Shown piece by piece: positions 37,955 to 51,770 of a stretch of 64,000 nucleotides of DNA. Below the pieces are notes generated by a model. The model was not told the origin of the DNA and made no database searches. It saw only the letters and a program-made list of their open reading frames with translations. Every line of letters starts with the position of its first letter. The stretch's first letter is position 1. This stretch comes from Siphonodentalium dalli (Eukaryota > Mollusca > Scaphopoda > Gadilida > Siphonodentaliidae): assembly GCA_032622095.1 (NCBI GenBank), contig CP136066.1, positions 54,650,609-54,714,608 of the forward strand. Reading direction: 5' to 3'. Position numbers and translations under genes: made by a program.

Positions 37955-40900
37955 GGTTGAGTTAAAAGTTGATATATATATATTGGTTCATCGATTTTAA
38001 AGTTATTTTGACAGAGAAAAGCTTCCTAGTCAGTCCCACTATTTGGTCAGTTCTGGTGCAACATGAAACTAGCACTAGTCAGTAGTGGTACTGGACTGGG
38101 AACCAGTCATCTTATGGTTGAGTTAAAAGTTGATGTATACATTGGTTTATCGATTTTCAAGATCTTTTGACATAGAAAAGCTTCCTAGTCAGTTCCACTA
38201 TTTGGTCAGTTCTGGTGTGATATGAAAACTAGCACTAGTCAGTAGTGGTGTTGGACTGGGAACCAGTCATCTTATGGTAGAGTCAAAAGTTGATGTATAT
38301 ATTGGTTAATCGATTTTCAAGTTATTTTGACAGAGAAAAGCTTCCTAGTCAGTCCCACTATTTGGTCAGTTCTAGTGTGACATGAAAACTAGCACTAGTC
38401 AGTAGTGGCACTGGACTGGGAACCAGTCATCCTATGGTTGAATCAAAAGTTGATGTAAATAATGGTTTATCTATTTTCAAGATCTTTTGACAGAGAAAAG
38501 CTTCCTAGTCAGTCCCACTAATTGGTCAGTTCTAGTGTGACATGAAAACTAGCACTAGCCAGTAGTGGTACTGGACTGGGAACCAGTCATCTTATGGTTG
38601 AGTTAAAAGTATGTCGTATATATTGGTTTATCAATTTTCAAGTTCTTTTGACAGAAAAGCTTCCCAGTCAGTCCCACTATTCGGTCAGTTCTGGTGACAT
38701 AAAAACTAGCACTAGTCAGTAGTGGTACTGGACTGGGAACCAGTCATCTTATGGTTGAGTCAAAAGTTGATGTATACATTGGTTTATCGATTTTCAAGAT
38801 CTTTTGACAGAGAAAAGCTTCCTAGTCAGTTCCACTATTTGGTCAGTTCTGGTGTGATATGAAAACTAGCACTAGCCAGTAGTGGTGTTGGACTGGGAAC
38901 CAGTCATCTTATGGTTGAGTCAAAAGTTGATGTATATATTGGTTTATCAATTTTCAAGATCTTTTGAAAGAGAAAAGCTTCCTAGTCAGTCCCACTATTT
39001 GGTCAGTTCTAGTGTGACATGAAAACTAGCACTAGTCAGTAGTGGTACTGGACTGGGAACCAGTCATCTTATGGTTGAGTTAAAAGTTGATGTATACATT
39101 GGTTTATCGATTTTCAAGATCTTTTGACATAGAAAAGCTTCCTAGTCAGTTCCACTATTTGGTCAGTTCTGGTGTGATATGAAAACTAGCACTAGCCAGT
39201 AGTGGTGTTGGACTGGGAACCAGTCATCTTATGGTTGAGTCAAAAGTTGATGTATATATTGGTTTATCTATTTTCAAGATCTTTTGACAGAGAAAAGCTT
39301 CCTAGTCAGTCCCACTATTTGGTCAGTTCTAGTGTGACATGAAAACTAGCACTAGTCAGTAGTGGTACTGGACTGGGAACCAGTCATCTTATGGTTGAGT
39401 TAAAAGTTGATGTATACATTGGTTTATTGATTTTCAAGATCTTTTGACATAGAAAAGCTTCCTAGTCAGTTCCACTATTTGGTCAGTTCTGGTGTGATAT
39501 GAAAACTAGCACTAGCCAGTAGTGGTGTTGGACTGGGAACCAGTCATCTTATGGTTGATTCAAAAGTTTATGTATCTATTTTCAAGATCTTTTGACAAAG
39601 AAAAGCTTCCAAGTCAGTTCCACTATTTGGTCAGTTCTGGTGTGATATGAAAACTAGCACTAGCCAGTAGTGGTGTTGGACTGGGAACCAGTCATCCTAT
39701 GGTTGAGTTAAAAGTTGATGTATACATTGGTTTATCGATTTTCAAGATCTTTTGACAAAGAAAAGCTTCCAAGTCAGTTCCACTATTTGGTCAGTTCTGG
39801 TGTGATATGAAAACTAGCACTAGCCAGTAGTGGTGTTGGACTGGGAACCAGTCATCTTATGGTTGAGTCAAAAGTTGATGTATATATTGGTTTATCAATG
39901 TTCAAGTTATTTTGACAGAGAAAAGCTTCCTAGTCAGTCCCACTAATTGGTCAGTTCTAGTGTGACATGAAAACTAGCACTAGCCAGTAGTGGTACTGGA
40001 CTGGGAACCAGTCATCTTATGGTTGAGTTAAAAGTATGTCGTATATATTGGTTTATCAATTTTCAAGTTCTTTTGACAGAAAAGCTTCCTAGTCAGTCCC
40101 ACTATTCGGTCAGTTCTGGTGACATAAAAACTAGCACTAGTCAGTAGTGGTACTGGACTGGGAACCAGTCATCCTATGGTTGAGTCAAAAGTTGATGTAT
40201 ACATTGGTTTATCGATTTTCAAGATCTTTTGACAGAGAAAAGCTTCCTAGTCAGTTCCACTATTTGGTCAGTTCTGGTGTGATATGAAAACTAGCACTAG
40301 CCAGTAGTGGTGTTGGACTGGGAACCAGTAATCTTATGGTTCAGTCAAAAGTTGATGTATGTATTGGTTTATCAATTTTCAAGATCTTTTGACATAGAAA
40401 AGCTTCCTAGTCAGTTCCACTATTTGGTCAGTTCTGGTGTGATATGAAAACTAGCACTAGCCAGTAGTGGTGTTGGACTGGGAACCAGTCATCTTATGGT
40501 TGAGTCAAAAGTTGATGTATATATTGGTTTATCTATTTTCAAGATCTTTTGACAGAGAAAAGCTTACTAGTCAGTCCCACTATTTGGTCAGTTCTAGTGT
40601 GACATGAAAACTAGCACTAGTCAGTAGTGGTACTGGACTGGGAACCAGTCATCTTATGGTTGAGTTAAAAGTTGATGTATACATTGGTTAATCGATTTTC
40701 AAGATCTTTTGACATAGAAAAGCTTCCTAGTCAGTTCCACTATTTGGTCAGTTCTGGTGTGATATGAAAACTAGCACTAGCCAGTAGTGGTGTTGGACTG
40801 GGAACCAGTCATCTTATGGTTGATTCAAAAGTTTATGTATCTATTTTCAAGATCTTTTGACAAAGAAAAGCTTCCAAGTCAGTTCCACTATTTGGTCAGT

Positions 40901-41282
40901 TCTGGTGTGATATGAAAACTAGCACTAGCCAGTAGTGGTGTTGGACTGGGAACCAGTCATCCTATGGTTGAGTTAAAAGTTGATGTATACATTGGTTTAT
41001 CAATTTTCAAGATCTTTTGACAAAGAAAAGCTTCCAGGTCAGTTCCACTATTTGGTCAGTTCCGGTGTGATATGAAAACTAGCACTAGCCAGTAGTGGTG
41101 TTGGACTGGGAACCAGTCATCTTATGGTTGAGTTAAAAGTTGATGTATACATTGGTTTATCGATTTTCAAGATCTTTTGACATAGAAAAGCTTCCTAGTC
41201 AGTTCCACTATTTGGTCAGATCTGGTGTGAAATGAAAACTAGCACTAGTCAGTATTGGTACTGGACTGGGAACCAGTCATCG
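37955..41282 (+). repeat. Satellite array A9 (about 21 monomers; hybrid unit 9)
   Basis: The left part carries A10's state: it lacks the extra monomer of A8 and has GGTTTATTGATT near 39420, as A10 has near 43477. The right part carries A8's state: GTATGTATTGG near 40355, GTTCCGGTG near 41058, and the same abrupt end. The exchange point lies between about 39430 and 40355. Confidence 0.92.
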
Positions 41283-42008
41283 TATAGTTTAGTTATCAGT
41301 CGACGTTTATATATGTTTGCCATTTTTTAAAGTTCTTTCAATAGAAAATATTATAACACCACTGGCTAGTGCTAGTCAAAACATTCTAATTTCTGGGATG
41401 CCTCAAAGAAAATAACACCTTTGTTCTTATTAACAACAACAGTACTAAAAATATATATAAAAGTCAGGAATGGACAAGATAAACTGTCAAATCTACATGA
41501 TGAGCTGATACATGGCATTAACAGCTTAAGATGCTAATGTGTTTTGTCACATTGATTAGGTATTGTTTTGACAAGTCAACAACCACTGACATCAAAGCTG
41601 GAGCATTATGTGTCATTAGATAGTCTATTGTTTGTCACAAAGTGAGAACTTTTCACATCATTAGCAAGTTTGAAGTGAGGGTTTAAATATTCTGCAGAAA
41701 CTAAATTTTCAGCATAACATCAACTGTAGTGGGCAGGAAAGCAGCTAGGATTTAATATTATAACAACTTGGGTTTTTTTTCAACATTGGATTATTTTAGG
41801 CATCCAAGCTTAAGGTAAGGTATATTAATTTTTTTATAATCTTAGATTTGTGTTTAAAATCAATCACAACACATTTTTTTTTTCGATTGTAAAATTTATG
41901 GATTTACATTTAATATCATTCATCCAAAAGTAACTTTAAAAATTAAACAAATGTCCTAAAAAAAAGTTAATAGAAACATTCAGTTGAAATTGTTCTGACA
42001 TTCAAATT
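41283..42008 (+). repeat. Satellite spacer S10 (726 bp)
   Basis: Short form, carrying the ACTTTAAAAATT shared only with S9. I saw no difference from S9 on reading the two side by side. Spacing from S9 is 4054 bp. Confidence 0.95.
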
Positions 42009-45000
42009 GGTTGAGTTAAAAGTTGATATATATATATTGGTTCATCGATTTTAAAGTTATTTTGACAGAGAAAAGCTTCCTAGTCAGTCCCACTATTTGG
42101 TCAGTTCTGGTGCAACATGAAACTAGCACTAGTCAGTAGTGGTACTGGACTGGGAACCAGTCATCTTATGGTTGAGTTAAAAGTTGATGTATACATTGGT
42201 TTATCGATTTTCAAGATCTTTTGACATAGAAAAGCTTCCTAGTCAGTTCCACTATTTGGTCAGTTCTGGTGTGATATGAAAACTAGCACTAGTCAGTAGT
42301 GGTGTTGGACTGGGAACCAGTCATCTTATGGTAGAGTCAAAAGTTGATGTATATATTGGTTAATCGATTTTCAAGTTATTTTGACAGAGAAAAGCTTCCT
42401 AGTCAGTCCCACTATTTGGTCAGTTCTAGTGTGACATGAAAACTAGCACTAGTCAGTAGTGGCACTGGACTGGGAACCAGTCATCCTATGGTTGAATCAA
42501 AAGTTGATGTAAATAATGGTTTATCTATTTTCAAGATCTTTTGACAGAGAAAAGCTTCCTAGTCAGTCCCACTAATTGGTCAGTTCTAGTGTGACATGAA
42601 AACTAGCACTAGCCAGTAGTGGTACTGGACTGGGAACCAGTCATCTTATGGTTGAGTTAAAAGTATGTCGTATATATTGGTTTATCAATTTTCAAGTTCT
42701 TTTGACAGAAAAGCTTCCCAGTCAGTCCCACTATTCGGTCAGTTCTGGTGACATAAAAACTAGCACTAGTCAGTAGTGGTACTGGACTGGGAACCAGTCA
42801 TCTTATGGTTGAGTCAAAAGTTGATGTATACATTGGTTTATCGATTTTCAAGATCTTTTGACAGAGAAAAGCTTCCTAGTCAGTTCCACTATTTGGTCAG
42901 TTCTGGTGTGATATGAAAACTAGCACTAGCCAGTAGTGGTGTTGGACTGGGAACCAGTCATCTTATGGTTGAGTCAAAAGTTGATGTATATATTGGTTTA
43001 TCAATTTTCAAGATCTTTTGAAAGAGAAAAGCTTCCTAGTCAGTCCCACTATTTGGTCAGTTCTAGTGTGACATGAAAACTAGCACTAGTCAGTAGTGGT
43101 ACTGGACTGGGAACCAGTCATCTTATGGTTGAGTTAAAAGTTGATGTATACATTGGTTTATCGATTTTCAAGATCTTTTGACATAGAAAAGCTTCCTAGT
43201 CAGTTCCACTATTTGGTCAGTTCTGGTGTGATATGAAAACTAGCACTAGCCAGTAGTGGTGTTGGACTGGGAACCAGTCATCTTATGGTTGAGTCAAAAG
43301 TTGATGTATATATTGGTTTATCTATTTTCAAGATCTTTTGACAGAGAAAAGCTTCCTAGTCAGTCCCACTATTTGGTCAGTTCTAGTGTGACATGAAAAC
43401 TAGCACTAGTCAGTAGTGGTACTGGACTGGGAACCAGTCATCTTATGGTTGAGTTAAAAGTTGATGTATACATTGGTTTATTGATTTTCAAGATCTTTTG
43501 ACATAGAAAAGCTTCCTAGTCAGTTCCACTATTTGGTCAGTTCTGGTGTGATATGAAAACTAGCACTAGCCAGTAGTGGTGTTGGACTGGGAACCAGTCA
43601 TCTTATGGTTGATTCAAAAGTTTATGTATCTATTTTCAAGATCTTTTGACAAAGAAAAGCTTCCAAGTCAGTTCCACTATTTGGTCAGTTCTGGTGTGAT
43701 ATGAAAACTAGCACTAGCCAGTAGTGGTGTTGGACTGGGAACCAGTCATCCTATGGTTGAGTTAAAAGTTGATGTATACATTGGTTTATCGATTTTCAAG
43801 ATCTTTTGACAAAGAAAAGCTTCCAAGTCAGTTCCACTATTTGGTCAGTTCTGGTGTGATATGAAAACTAGCACTAGCCAGTAGTGGTGTTGGACTGGGA
43901 ACCAGTCATCTTATGGTTGAGTCAAAAGTTGATGTATATATTGGTTTATCAATGTTCAAGTTATTTTGACAGAGAAAAGCTTCCTAGTCAGTCCCACTAA
44001 TTGGTCAGTTCTAGTGTGACATGAAAACTAGCACTAGCCAGTAGTGGTACTGGACTGGGAACCAGTCATCTTATGGTTGAGTTAAAAGTATGTCGTATAT
44101 ATTGGTTTATCAATTTTCAAGTTCTTTTGACAGAAAAGCTTCCTAGTCAGTCCCACTATTCGGTCAGTTCTGGTGACATAAAAACTAGCACTAGTCAGTA
44201 GTGGTACTGGACTGGGAACCAGTCATCCTATGGTTGAGTCAAAAGTTGATGTATACATTGGTTTATCGATTTTCAAGATCTTTTGACAGAGAAAAGCTTC
44301 CTAGTCAGTTCCACTATTTGGTCAGTTCTGGTGTGATATGAAAACTAGCACTAGCCAGTAGTGGTGTTGGACTGGGAACCAGTAATCTTATGGTTCAGTC
44401 AAAAGTTGATGTATATATTGGTTTATCAATTTTCAAGATCTTTTGACATAGAAAAGCTTCCTAGTCAGTTCCACTATTTGGTCAGTTCTGGTGTGATATG
44501 AAAACTAGCACTAGCCAGTAGTGGTGTTGGACTGGGAACCAGTCATCTTATGGTTGAGTCAAAAGTTGATGTATATATTGGTTTATCTATTTTCAAGATC
44601 TTTTGACAGAGAAAAGCTTACTAGTCAGTCCCACTATTTGGTCAGTTCTAGTGTGACATGAAAACTAGCACTAGTCAGTAGTGGTACTGGACTGGGAACC
44701 AGTCATCTTATGGTTGAGTTAAAAGTTGATGTATACATTGGTTAATCGATTTTCAAGATCTTTTGACATAGAAAAGCTTCCTAGTCAGTTCCACTATTTG
44801 GTCAGTTCTGGTGTGATATGAAAACTAGCACTAGCCAGTAGTGGTGTTGGACTGGGAACCAGTCATCTTATGGTTGATTCAAAAGTTTATGTATCTATTT
44901 TCAAGATCTTTTGACAAAGAAAAGCTTCCAAGTCAGTTCCACTATTTGGTCAGTTCTGGTGTGATATGAAAACTAGCACTAGCCAGTAGTGGTGTTGGAC

Positions 45001-48000
45001 TGGGAACCAGTCATCCTATGGTTGAGTTAAAAGTTGATGTATACATTGGTTTATCAATTTTCAAGATCTTTTGACAAAGAAAAGCTTCCAGGTCAGTTCC
45101 ACTATTTGGTCAGTTCTGGTGTGATATGAAAACTAGCACTAGCCAGTAGTGGTGTTGGACTGGGAACCAGTCATCTTATGGTTGAGTTAAAAGTTGATGT
45201 ATACATTGGTTTATCGATTTTCAAGATCTTTTGACATAGAAAAGCTTCCTAGTCAGTTCCACTATTTGGTCAGTTCTGGTGTGATATGAAAACTAGCACT
45301 AGCCAGTAGTGGTGTTGGACTGGGAACCAGTCATCTTATGGTTGAGTCAAAAGTTGATGTATATATTGGTTTATCTATTTTCAAGATCTTTTGACAGAGA
45401 AAAGCTTCCTAGTCAGTCCCACTATTTGGTCAGTTCTAGTGTGACATGAAAACTAGCACTAGTCAGTAGTGGTACTGGACTGGGAACCAGTCATCTTATG
45501 GTTGAGTTAAAAGTTGATGTATACATTGGTTTATCGATTTTCAAGATCTTTTGACATAGAAAAGCTTCCTAGTCAGTTCCACTATTTGGTCAGTTCTGGT
45601 GTGATATGAAAACTAGCACTAGCCAGTAGTGGTGTTGGACTGGGAACCAGTCATCTTATGGTTGATTCAAAAGTTTATGTATCTATTTTCAAGATCTTTT
45701 GACAAAGAAAAGCTTCCAAGTCAGTTCCACTATTTGATCAGTTCTGGTGTGATATGAAAACTAGCACTAGCCAGTAGTGGTGTTGGACTGGGAACCAGTC
45801 ATCCTATGGTTGAGTTAAAAGTTGATGTATACATTGGTTTATCGATTTTCAAGATCTTTTGACAAAGAAAAGCTTCCAAGTCAGTTCCACTATTTGGTCA
45901 GTTCTGGTGTGATATGAAAACTAGCACTAGCCAGTAGTGGTGTTGGACTGGGAACCAGTCATCTTATGGTTGAGTCAAAAGTTGATGTATATATTGGTTT
46001 ATCAATGTTCAAGTTATTTTGACAGAGAAAAGCTTCCTAGTCAGTCCCACTAATTGGTCAGTTCTAGTGTGACATGAAAACTAGCACTAGTCAGTAGTGG
46101 CACTGGACTGGGAACCAGTCATCCTATGGTTGAATCAAAAGTTGATGTAAATAATGGTTTATCTATTTTCAAGATCTTTCGACAGAGAAAAGCTTCCTAG
46201 TCAGTCCCACTAATTGGTCAGTTCTAGTGTGACATGAAAACTAGCACTAGCCAGTAGTGGTACTGGACTGGGAACCAGTCATCTTATTGTTGAGTTAAAA
46301 GTTGATGTATACATTGGTTTATCGATTTTCAAGATCTTTTGACATAGAAAAGCTTCCTAGTCAGTTCCACTATTTGGTCAGTTCTGGTGTGATATGAAAA
46401 CTAGCACTAGCCAGTAGTGGTGTTGGACTGGGAACCAGTCATCTTATGGTTGAATCAAAAGTTGATGTATATAATGGTTTATCTATTTTCAAGATCTTTT
46501 GACAGAGAAAAGCTTCCTAGTCAGTTCCACTATTTGGTCAGTTCTGGTGTGATATGAAAACTAGCACTAGCCAGTAGTGGTATTGGACTGGGAACCAGTC
46601 ATCTTATGGTTGAGTCAAAAGTTGATGTATATATTGGTTTATCTATTTTCAAGATCTTTTGACAGAGAAAAGCTTCCTAGTCAGTCCCACTATTTGGTCA
46701 GTTCTAGTGTGACATGAAAACTAGCACTAGTCAGTAGTGGTACTGGACTGGGAACCAGTCATCTTATGGTTGAGTTAAAAGTTGATGTATACATTGGTTT
46801 ATCGATTTTCAAGATCTTTTGACATAGAAAAGCTTCCTAGTCAGTTCCACTATTTGGTCAGTTCTGGTGTGATATGAAAACTAGCACTAGCCAGTAGTGG
46901 TGTTGGACTGGGAACCAGTCATCTTATGGTTGAATCAAAAGTTGATGTATATAATGGTTTATCTATTTTCAAGATCTTTTGACAGAGAAAAGCTTCCTAG
47001 TCAGTCCCACTATTTGGTCAGTTCTAGTGTGACATGAAAACTAGCACTAGTTAGTAGTGGTACTGGACTGGGAACCAGTCATCCTACGGTTGAGTTAAAA
47101 GTTGATGTATATATTGGTTTATCGATTTTCAAGTTATTTTGACAGAGAAAAGCTTCCTAGTCAGTCCCACTAATTGGTCAGTTCTAGTGTGACATGAAAA
47201 CTAGCACTAGTCAGTAGTGGTACTGGACTGGGAACCAGTCATCTTATGGTTGAGTTAAAAGTATGTCGTATATATTGGTTTAACAATTTTCAAGTTCTTT
47301 TGACAGAAAAGCTTCCCAGTCAGTCCCACTATTCGGTCAGTTCTGGTGACATAAAAACTAGCACTAGTCAGTAGTGGTACTGGACTGGGAACCAGTCATC
47401 CTATGGTTGAGTCAAAAGTTGATGTATACATTGGTTTATCGATTTTCAAGATCTTTTGACAGAGAAAAGCTTCCTAGTAAGTTCCACTATTTGGTCAGTT
47501 CTGGTGTGATATGAAAACTAGCACTAGCCAGTAGTGGTATTGGACTGGGAACCAGTCATCTTATGGTTGAGTCAAAAGTTGATGTATATATTGGTTTATC
47601 TATTTTCAAGATCTTTTGCCAGAGAAAAGCTTCCTAGTCAGTCCCACTATTTGGTCAGTTCTAGTGTGACATGAAAACTAGCACTAGTCAGTAGTGGTAC
47701 TGGACTGGGAACCAGTCATCTTATGGTTGAGTTAAAAGTTAATGTATACATTGGTTTATCGATTTTCAAGATCTTTTGACATAGAAACGCTTCCTAGTCA
47801 GTTCCACTATTTGGTCAGTTCTGGTGTGATATGAAAACTAGCACTAGCCAGTAGTGGTGTTGGACTGGGAACCAGTCATCTTATGGTTGAGTCAAAAGTT
47901 TATGTATTTATTTTCAAGATCTTTTGACAAAGAAAAGCTTCCAAGTCAGTTCCACTATTTGGTCAGTTCTAGTGTGATATGAAAACTAGCACTAGCCAGT

Positions 48001-51000
48001 AGTGGTGTTGGACTGGGAACCAGTCATCTTATGGTTGAGTCAAAAGTTGATGTATATATTGGTTTATCTATTTTCAAGATCTTTTGACAGAGAAAAGCTT
48101 CCTAGTCAGTCCCACTATTTGGTCAGTTCTAGTGTGACATGAAAACTAGCACTAGTCAGTAGTGGTACTGGACTGGGAACCAGTCATCTTATGGTTGAGT
48201 TAAAAGTTGATGTATACATTGGTTTATCGATTTTCAAGATCTTTTGACATAGAAAAGCTTCCTAGTCAGTTCCACTATTTGGTCAGTTCTGGTGTGATAT
48301 GAAAACTAGCACTAGCCAGTAGTGGTGTTGGACTGGGAACCAGTCATCTTATGGTTGATTCAAAAGTTTATGTATCTATTTTCAAGATCTTTTGACAAAG
48401 AAAAGCTTCCAAGTCAGTTCCACTATTTGATCAGTTCTGGTGTGATATGAAAACTAGCACTAGCCAGTAGTGGTGTTGGACTGGGAACCAGTCATCCTAT
48501 GGTTGAGTTAAAAGTTGATGTATACATTGGTTTATCGATTTTCAAGATCTTTTGACAAAGAAAAGCTTCCAAGTCAGTTCCACTATTTGGTCAGTTCTGG
48601 TGTGATATGAAAACTAGCACTAGCCAGTAGTGGTGTTGGACTGGGAACCAGTCATCTTATGGTTGAGTCAAAAGTTGATGTATATATTGGTTTATCAATG
48701 TTCAAGTTATTTTGACAGAGAAAAGCTTCCTAGTCAGTCCCACTAATTGGTCAGTTCTAGTGTGACATGAAAACTAGCACTAGTCAGTAGTGGCACTGGA
48801 CTGGGAACCAGTCATCCTATGGTTGAATCAAAAGTTGATGTAAATAATGGTTTATCTATTTTCAAGATCTTTCGACAGAGAAAAGCTTCCTAGTCAGTCC
48901 CACTAATTGGTCAGTTCTAGTGTGACATGAAAACTAGCACTAGCCAGTAGTGGTACTGGACTGGGAACCAGTCATCTTATTGTTGAGTTAAAAGTTGATG
49001 TATACATTGGTTTATCGATTTTCAAGATCTTTTGACATAGAAAAGCTTCCTAGTCAGTTCCACTATTTGGTCAGTTCTGGTGTGATATGAAAACTAGCAC
49101 TAGCCAGTAGTGGTGTTGGACTGGGAACCAGTCATCTTATGGTTGAATCAAAAGTTGATGTATATAATGGTTTATCTATTTTCAAGATCTTTTGACAGAG
49201 AAAAGCTTCCTAGTCAGTTCCACTATTTGGTCAGTTCTGGTGTGATATGAAAACTAGCACTAGCCAGTAGTGGTATTGGACTGGGAACCAGTCATCTTAT
49301 GGTTGAGTCAAAAGTTGATGTATATATTGGTTTATCTATTTTCAAGATCTTTTGACAGAGAAAAGCTTCCTAGTCAGTCCCACTATTTGGTCAGTTCTAG
49401 TGTGACATGAAAACTAGCACTAGTCAGTAGTGGTACTGGACTGGGAACCAGTCATCTTATGGTTGAGTTAAAAGTTGATGTATACATTGGTTTATCGATT
49501 TTCAAGATCTTTTGACATAGAAAAGCTTCCTAGTCAGTTCCACTATTTGGTCAGTTCTGGTGTGATATGAAAACTAGCACTAGCCAGTAGTGGTGTTGGA
49601 CTGGGAACCAGTCATCTTATGGTTGAATCAAAAGTTGATGTATATAATGGTTTATCTATTTTCAAGATCTTTTGACAGAGAAAAGCTTCCTAGTCAGTCC
49701 CACTATTTGGTCAGTTCTAGTGTGACATGAAAACTAGCACTAGTTAGTAGTGGTACTGGACTGGGAACCAGTCATCCTACGGTTGAGTTAAAAGTTGATG
49801 TATATATTGGTTTATCGATTTTCAAGTTATTTTGACAGAGAAAAGCTTCCTAGTCAGTCCCACTAATTGGTCAGTTCTAGTGTGACATGAAAACTAGCAC
49901 TAGTCAGTAGTGGTACTGGACTGGGAACCAGTCATCTTATGGTTGAGTTAAAAGTATGTCGTATATATTGGTTTAACAATTTTCAAGTTCTTTTGACAGA
50001 AAAGCTTCCCAGTCAGTCCCACTATTCGGTCAGTTCTGGTGACATAAAAACTAGCACTAGTCAGTAGTGGTACTGGACTGGGAACCAGTCATCCTATGGT
50101 TGAGTCAAAAGTTGATGTATACATTGGTTTATCGATTTTCAAGATCTTTTGACAGAGAAAAGCTTCCTAGTAAGTTCCACTATTTGGTCAGTTCTGGTGT
50201 GATATGAAAACTAGCACTAGCCAGTAGTGGTATTGGACTGGGAACCAGTCATCTTATGGTTGAGTCAAAAGTTGATGTATATATTGGTTTATCTATTTTC
50301 AAGATCTTTTGCCAGAGAAAAGCTTCCTAGTCAGTCCCACTATTTGGTCAGTTCTAGTGTGACATGAAAACTAGCACTAGTCAGTAGTGGTACTGGACTG
50401 GGAACCAGTCATCTTATGGTTGAGTTAAAAGTTAATGTATACATTGGTTTATCGATTTTCAAGATCTTTTGACATAGAAACGCTTCCTAGTCAGTTCCAC
50501 TATTTGGTCAGTTCTGGTGTGATATGAAAACTAGCACTAGCCAGTAGTGGTGTTGGACTGGGAACCAGTCATCTTATGGTTGAGTCAAAAGTTTATGTAT
50601 TTATTTTCAAGATCTTTTGACAAAGAAAAGCTTCCAAGTCAGTTCCACTATTTGGTCAGTTCTGGTGTGATATGAAAACTAGCACTAGCCAGTAGTGGTG
50701 TTGGACTGGGAACCAGTCATCTTATGGTTGAGTCAAAAGTTGATGTATATATATTGGTTTATCTACTTTCAAGATCTTTTGACAGAGAAAAGCTTCCTAG
50801 TCAGTCCCACTATTTGGTCAGTTCTGGTGTGAAATGAAAACTAGCACTAGTCAGTAGTGGTACTGGACTGGGAACCAGTCATCCTATGGTTGAGTCAAAA
50901 GTTGATGTATATATTGGTTTATCGATTTTCAAGTTTTTTTGACAGAGAAACTCTTCCTAGTCAGTCCCACTATTTGGTCAGATCTGGTGTGAAATGAAAA

Positions 51001-51044
51001 CTAGCACTAGTCAGTATTGGTACTGGACTGGGAACCAGTCATCG
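42009..51044 (+). repeat. Satellite array A10 (about 57 monomers; unit 10 plus 2693-bp duplication)
   Basis: Starts like A9, then runs on past 45.2 kb where A9 stops. From about 45.35 kb it holds two tandem copies of a 17-monomer block, and from there the standard pre-spacer order leads to S11. The T run near 50934 (AAGTTTTTTTGAC) is a private change of AAGTTCTTTTGAC. Confidence 0.93.
45350..50740 (+). repeat. Tandem duplication of a 17-monomer block (period 2693 bp)
   Basis: Rare variants repeat in the same order at a constant spacing: CTATTTGATCAG, AAGATCTTTCGACAG (46171 and 48864), CTTATTGTTGAG, CACTAGTTAGTAG, CCTAGTAAGTTCC, TTTTGCCAGAG, AAAGTTAATGTAT and GAAACGCTTCC. Copy 1 spans about 45.35-48.04 kb and copy 2 about 48.04-50.74 kb. 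Very few differences were seen; one is GTTCTAGTGTGATATG near 47967 against GTTCTGGTGTGATATG. The ends are estimates. Confidence 0.85.
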
Positions 51045-51770
51045 TATAGTTTAGTTATCAGTCGACGTTTATATATGTTTGCCATTTTTTAAAGTTCTTT
51101 CAATAGAAAATATTATAACACCACTGGCTAGTGCTAGTCAAAACATTCTAATTTCTGGAATGCCTCAAAGAAAATAACACCTTTGTTCTTATTAACAACA
51201 ACAGTACTAAAAATATATATAAAAGTCAGGAATGGACAAGATAAACTGTCAAATCTACATGATGAGCTGATACATGGCATTAACAGCTTAAGATGCTAAT
51301 GTGTTTTGTCACATTGATTAGGTATTGTTTTGACAAGTCAACAACCACTGACATCAAAGCTGGAGCATTATGTGTCATTAGATAGTCTATTGTTTGTCAC
51401 AAAGTGAGAACTTTTCACATCATTAGCAAGTTTGAAGTGAGGGTTTAAATATTCTGCAGAAACTAAATTTTCAGCATAACATCAACTGTAGTGGGCAGGA
51501 AAGCAGCTAGGATTTAATATTATAACAACTTGGGTTTTTTTTCAACATTGGATTATTTTAGGCATCCAAGCTTAAGGTAAGGTATATTAATTTTTTTATA
51601 ATCTTAGATTTGTGTTTAAAATCAATCACAACACATTTTTTTTTTCGATTGTAAAATTTATGGATTTACATTTAATATCATTCATCCAAAAGTAACTTTT
51701 AAAATTAAACAAATGTCCTAAAAAAAAGTTAATAGAAACATTCAGTTGAAATTGTTCTGACATTCAAATT
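51045..51770 (+). repeat. Satellite spacer S11 (726 bp)
   Basis: Short form with AACAACAACAG and ACTTTTAAAATT. It has a private TCTGGAATGCC where the others read TCTGGGATGC. It is followed by the same first ~3 kb as S8-S10. Confidence 0.95.
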
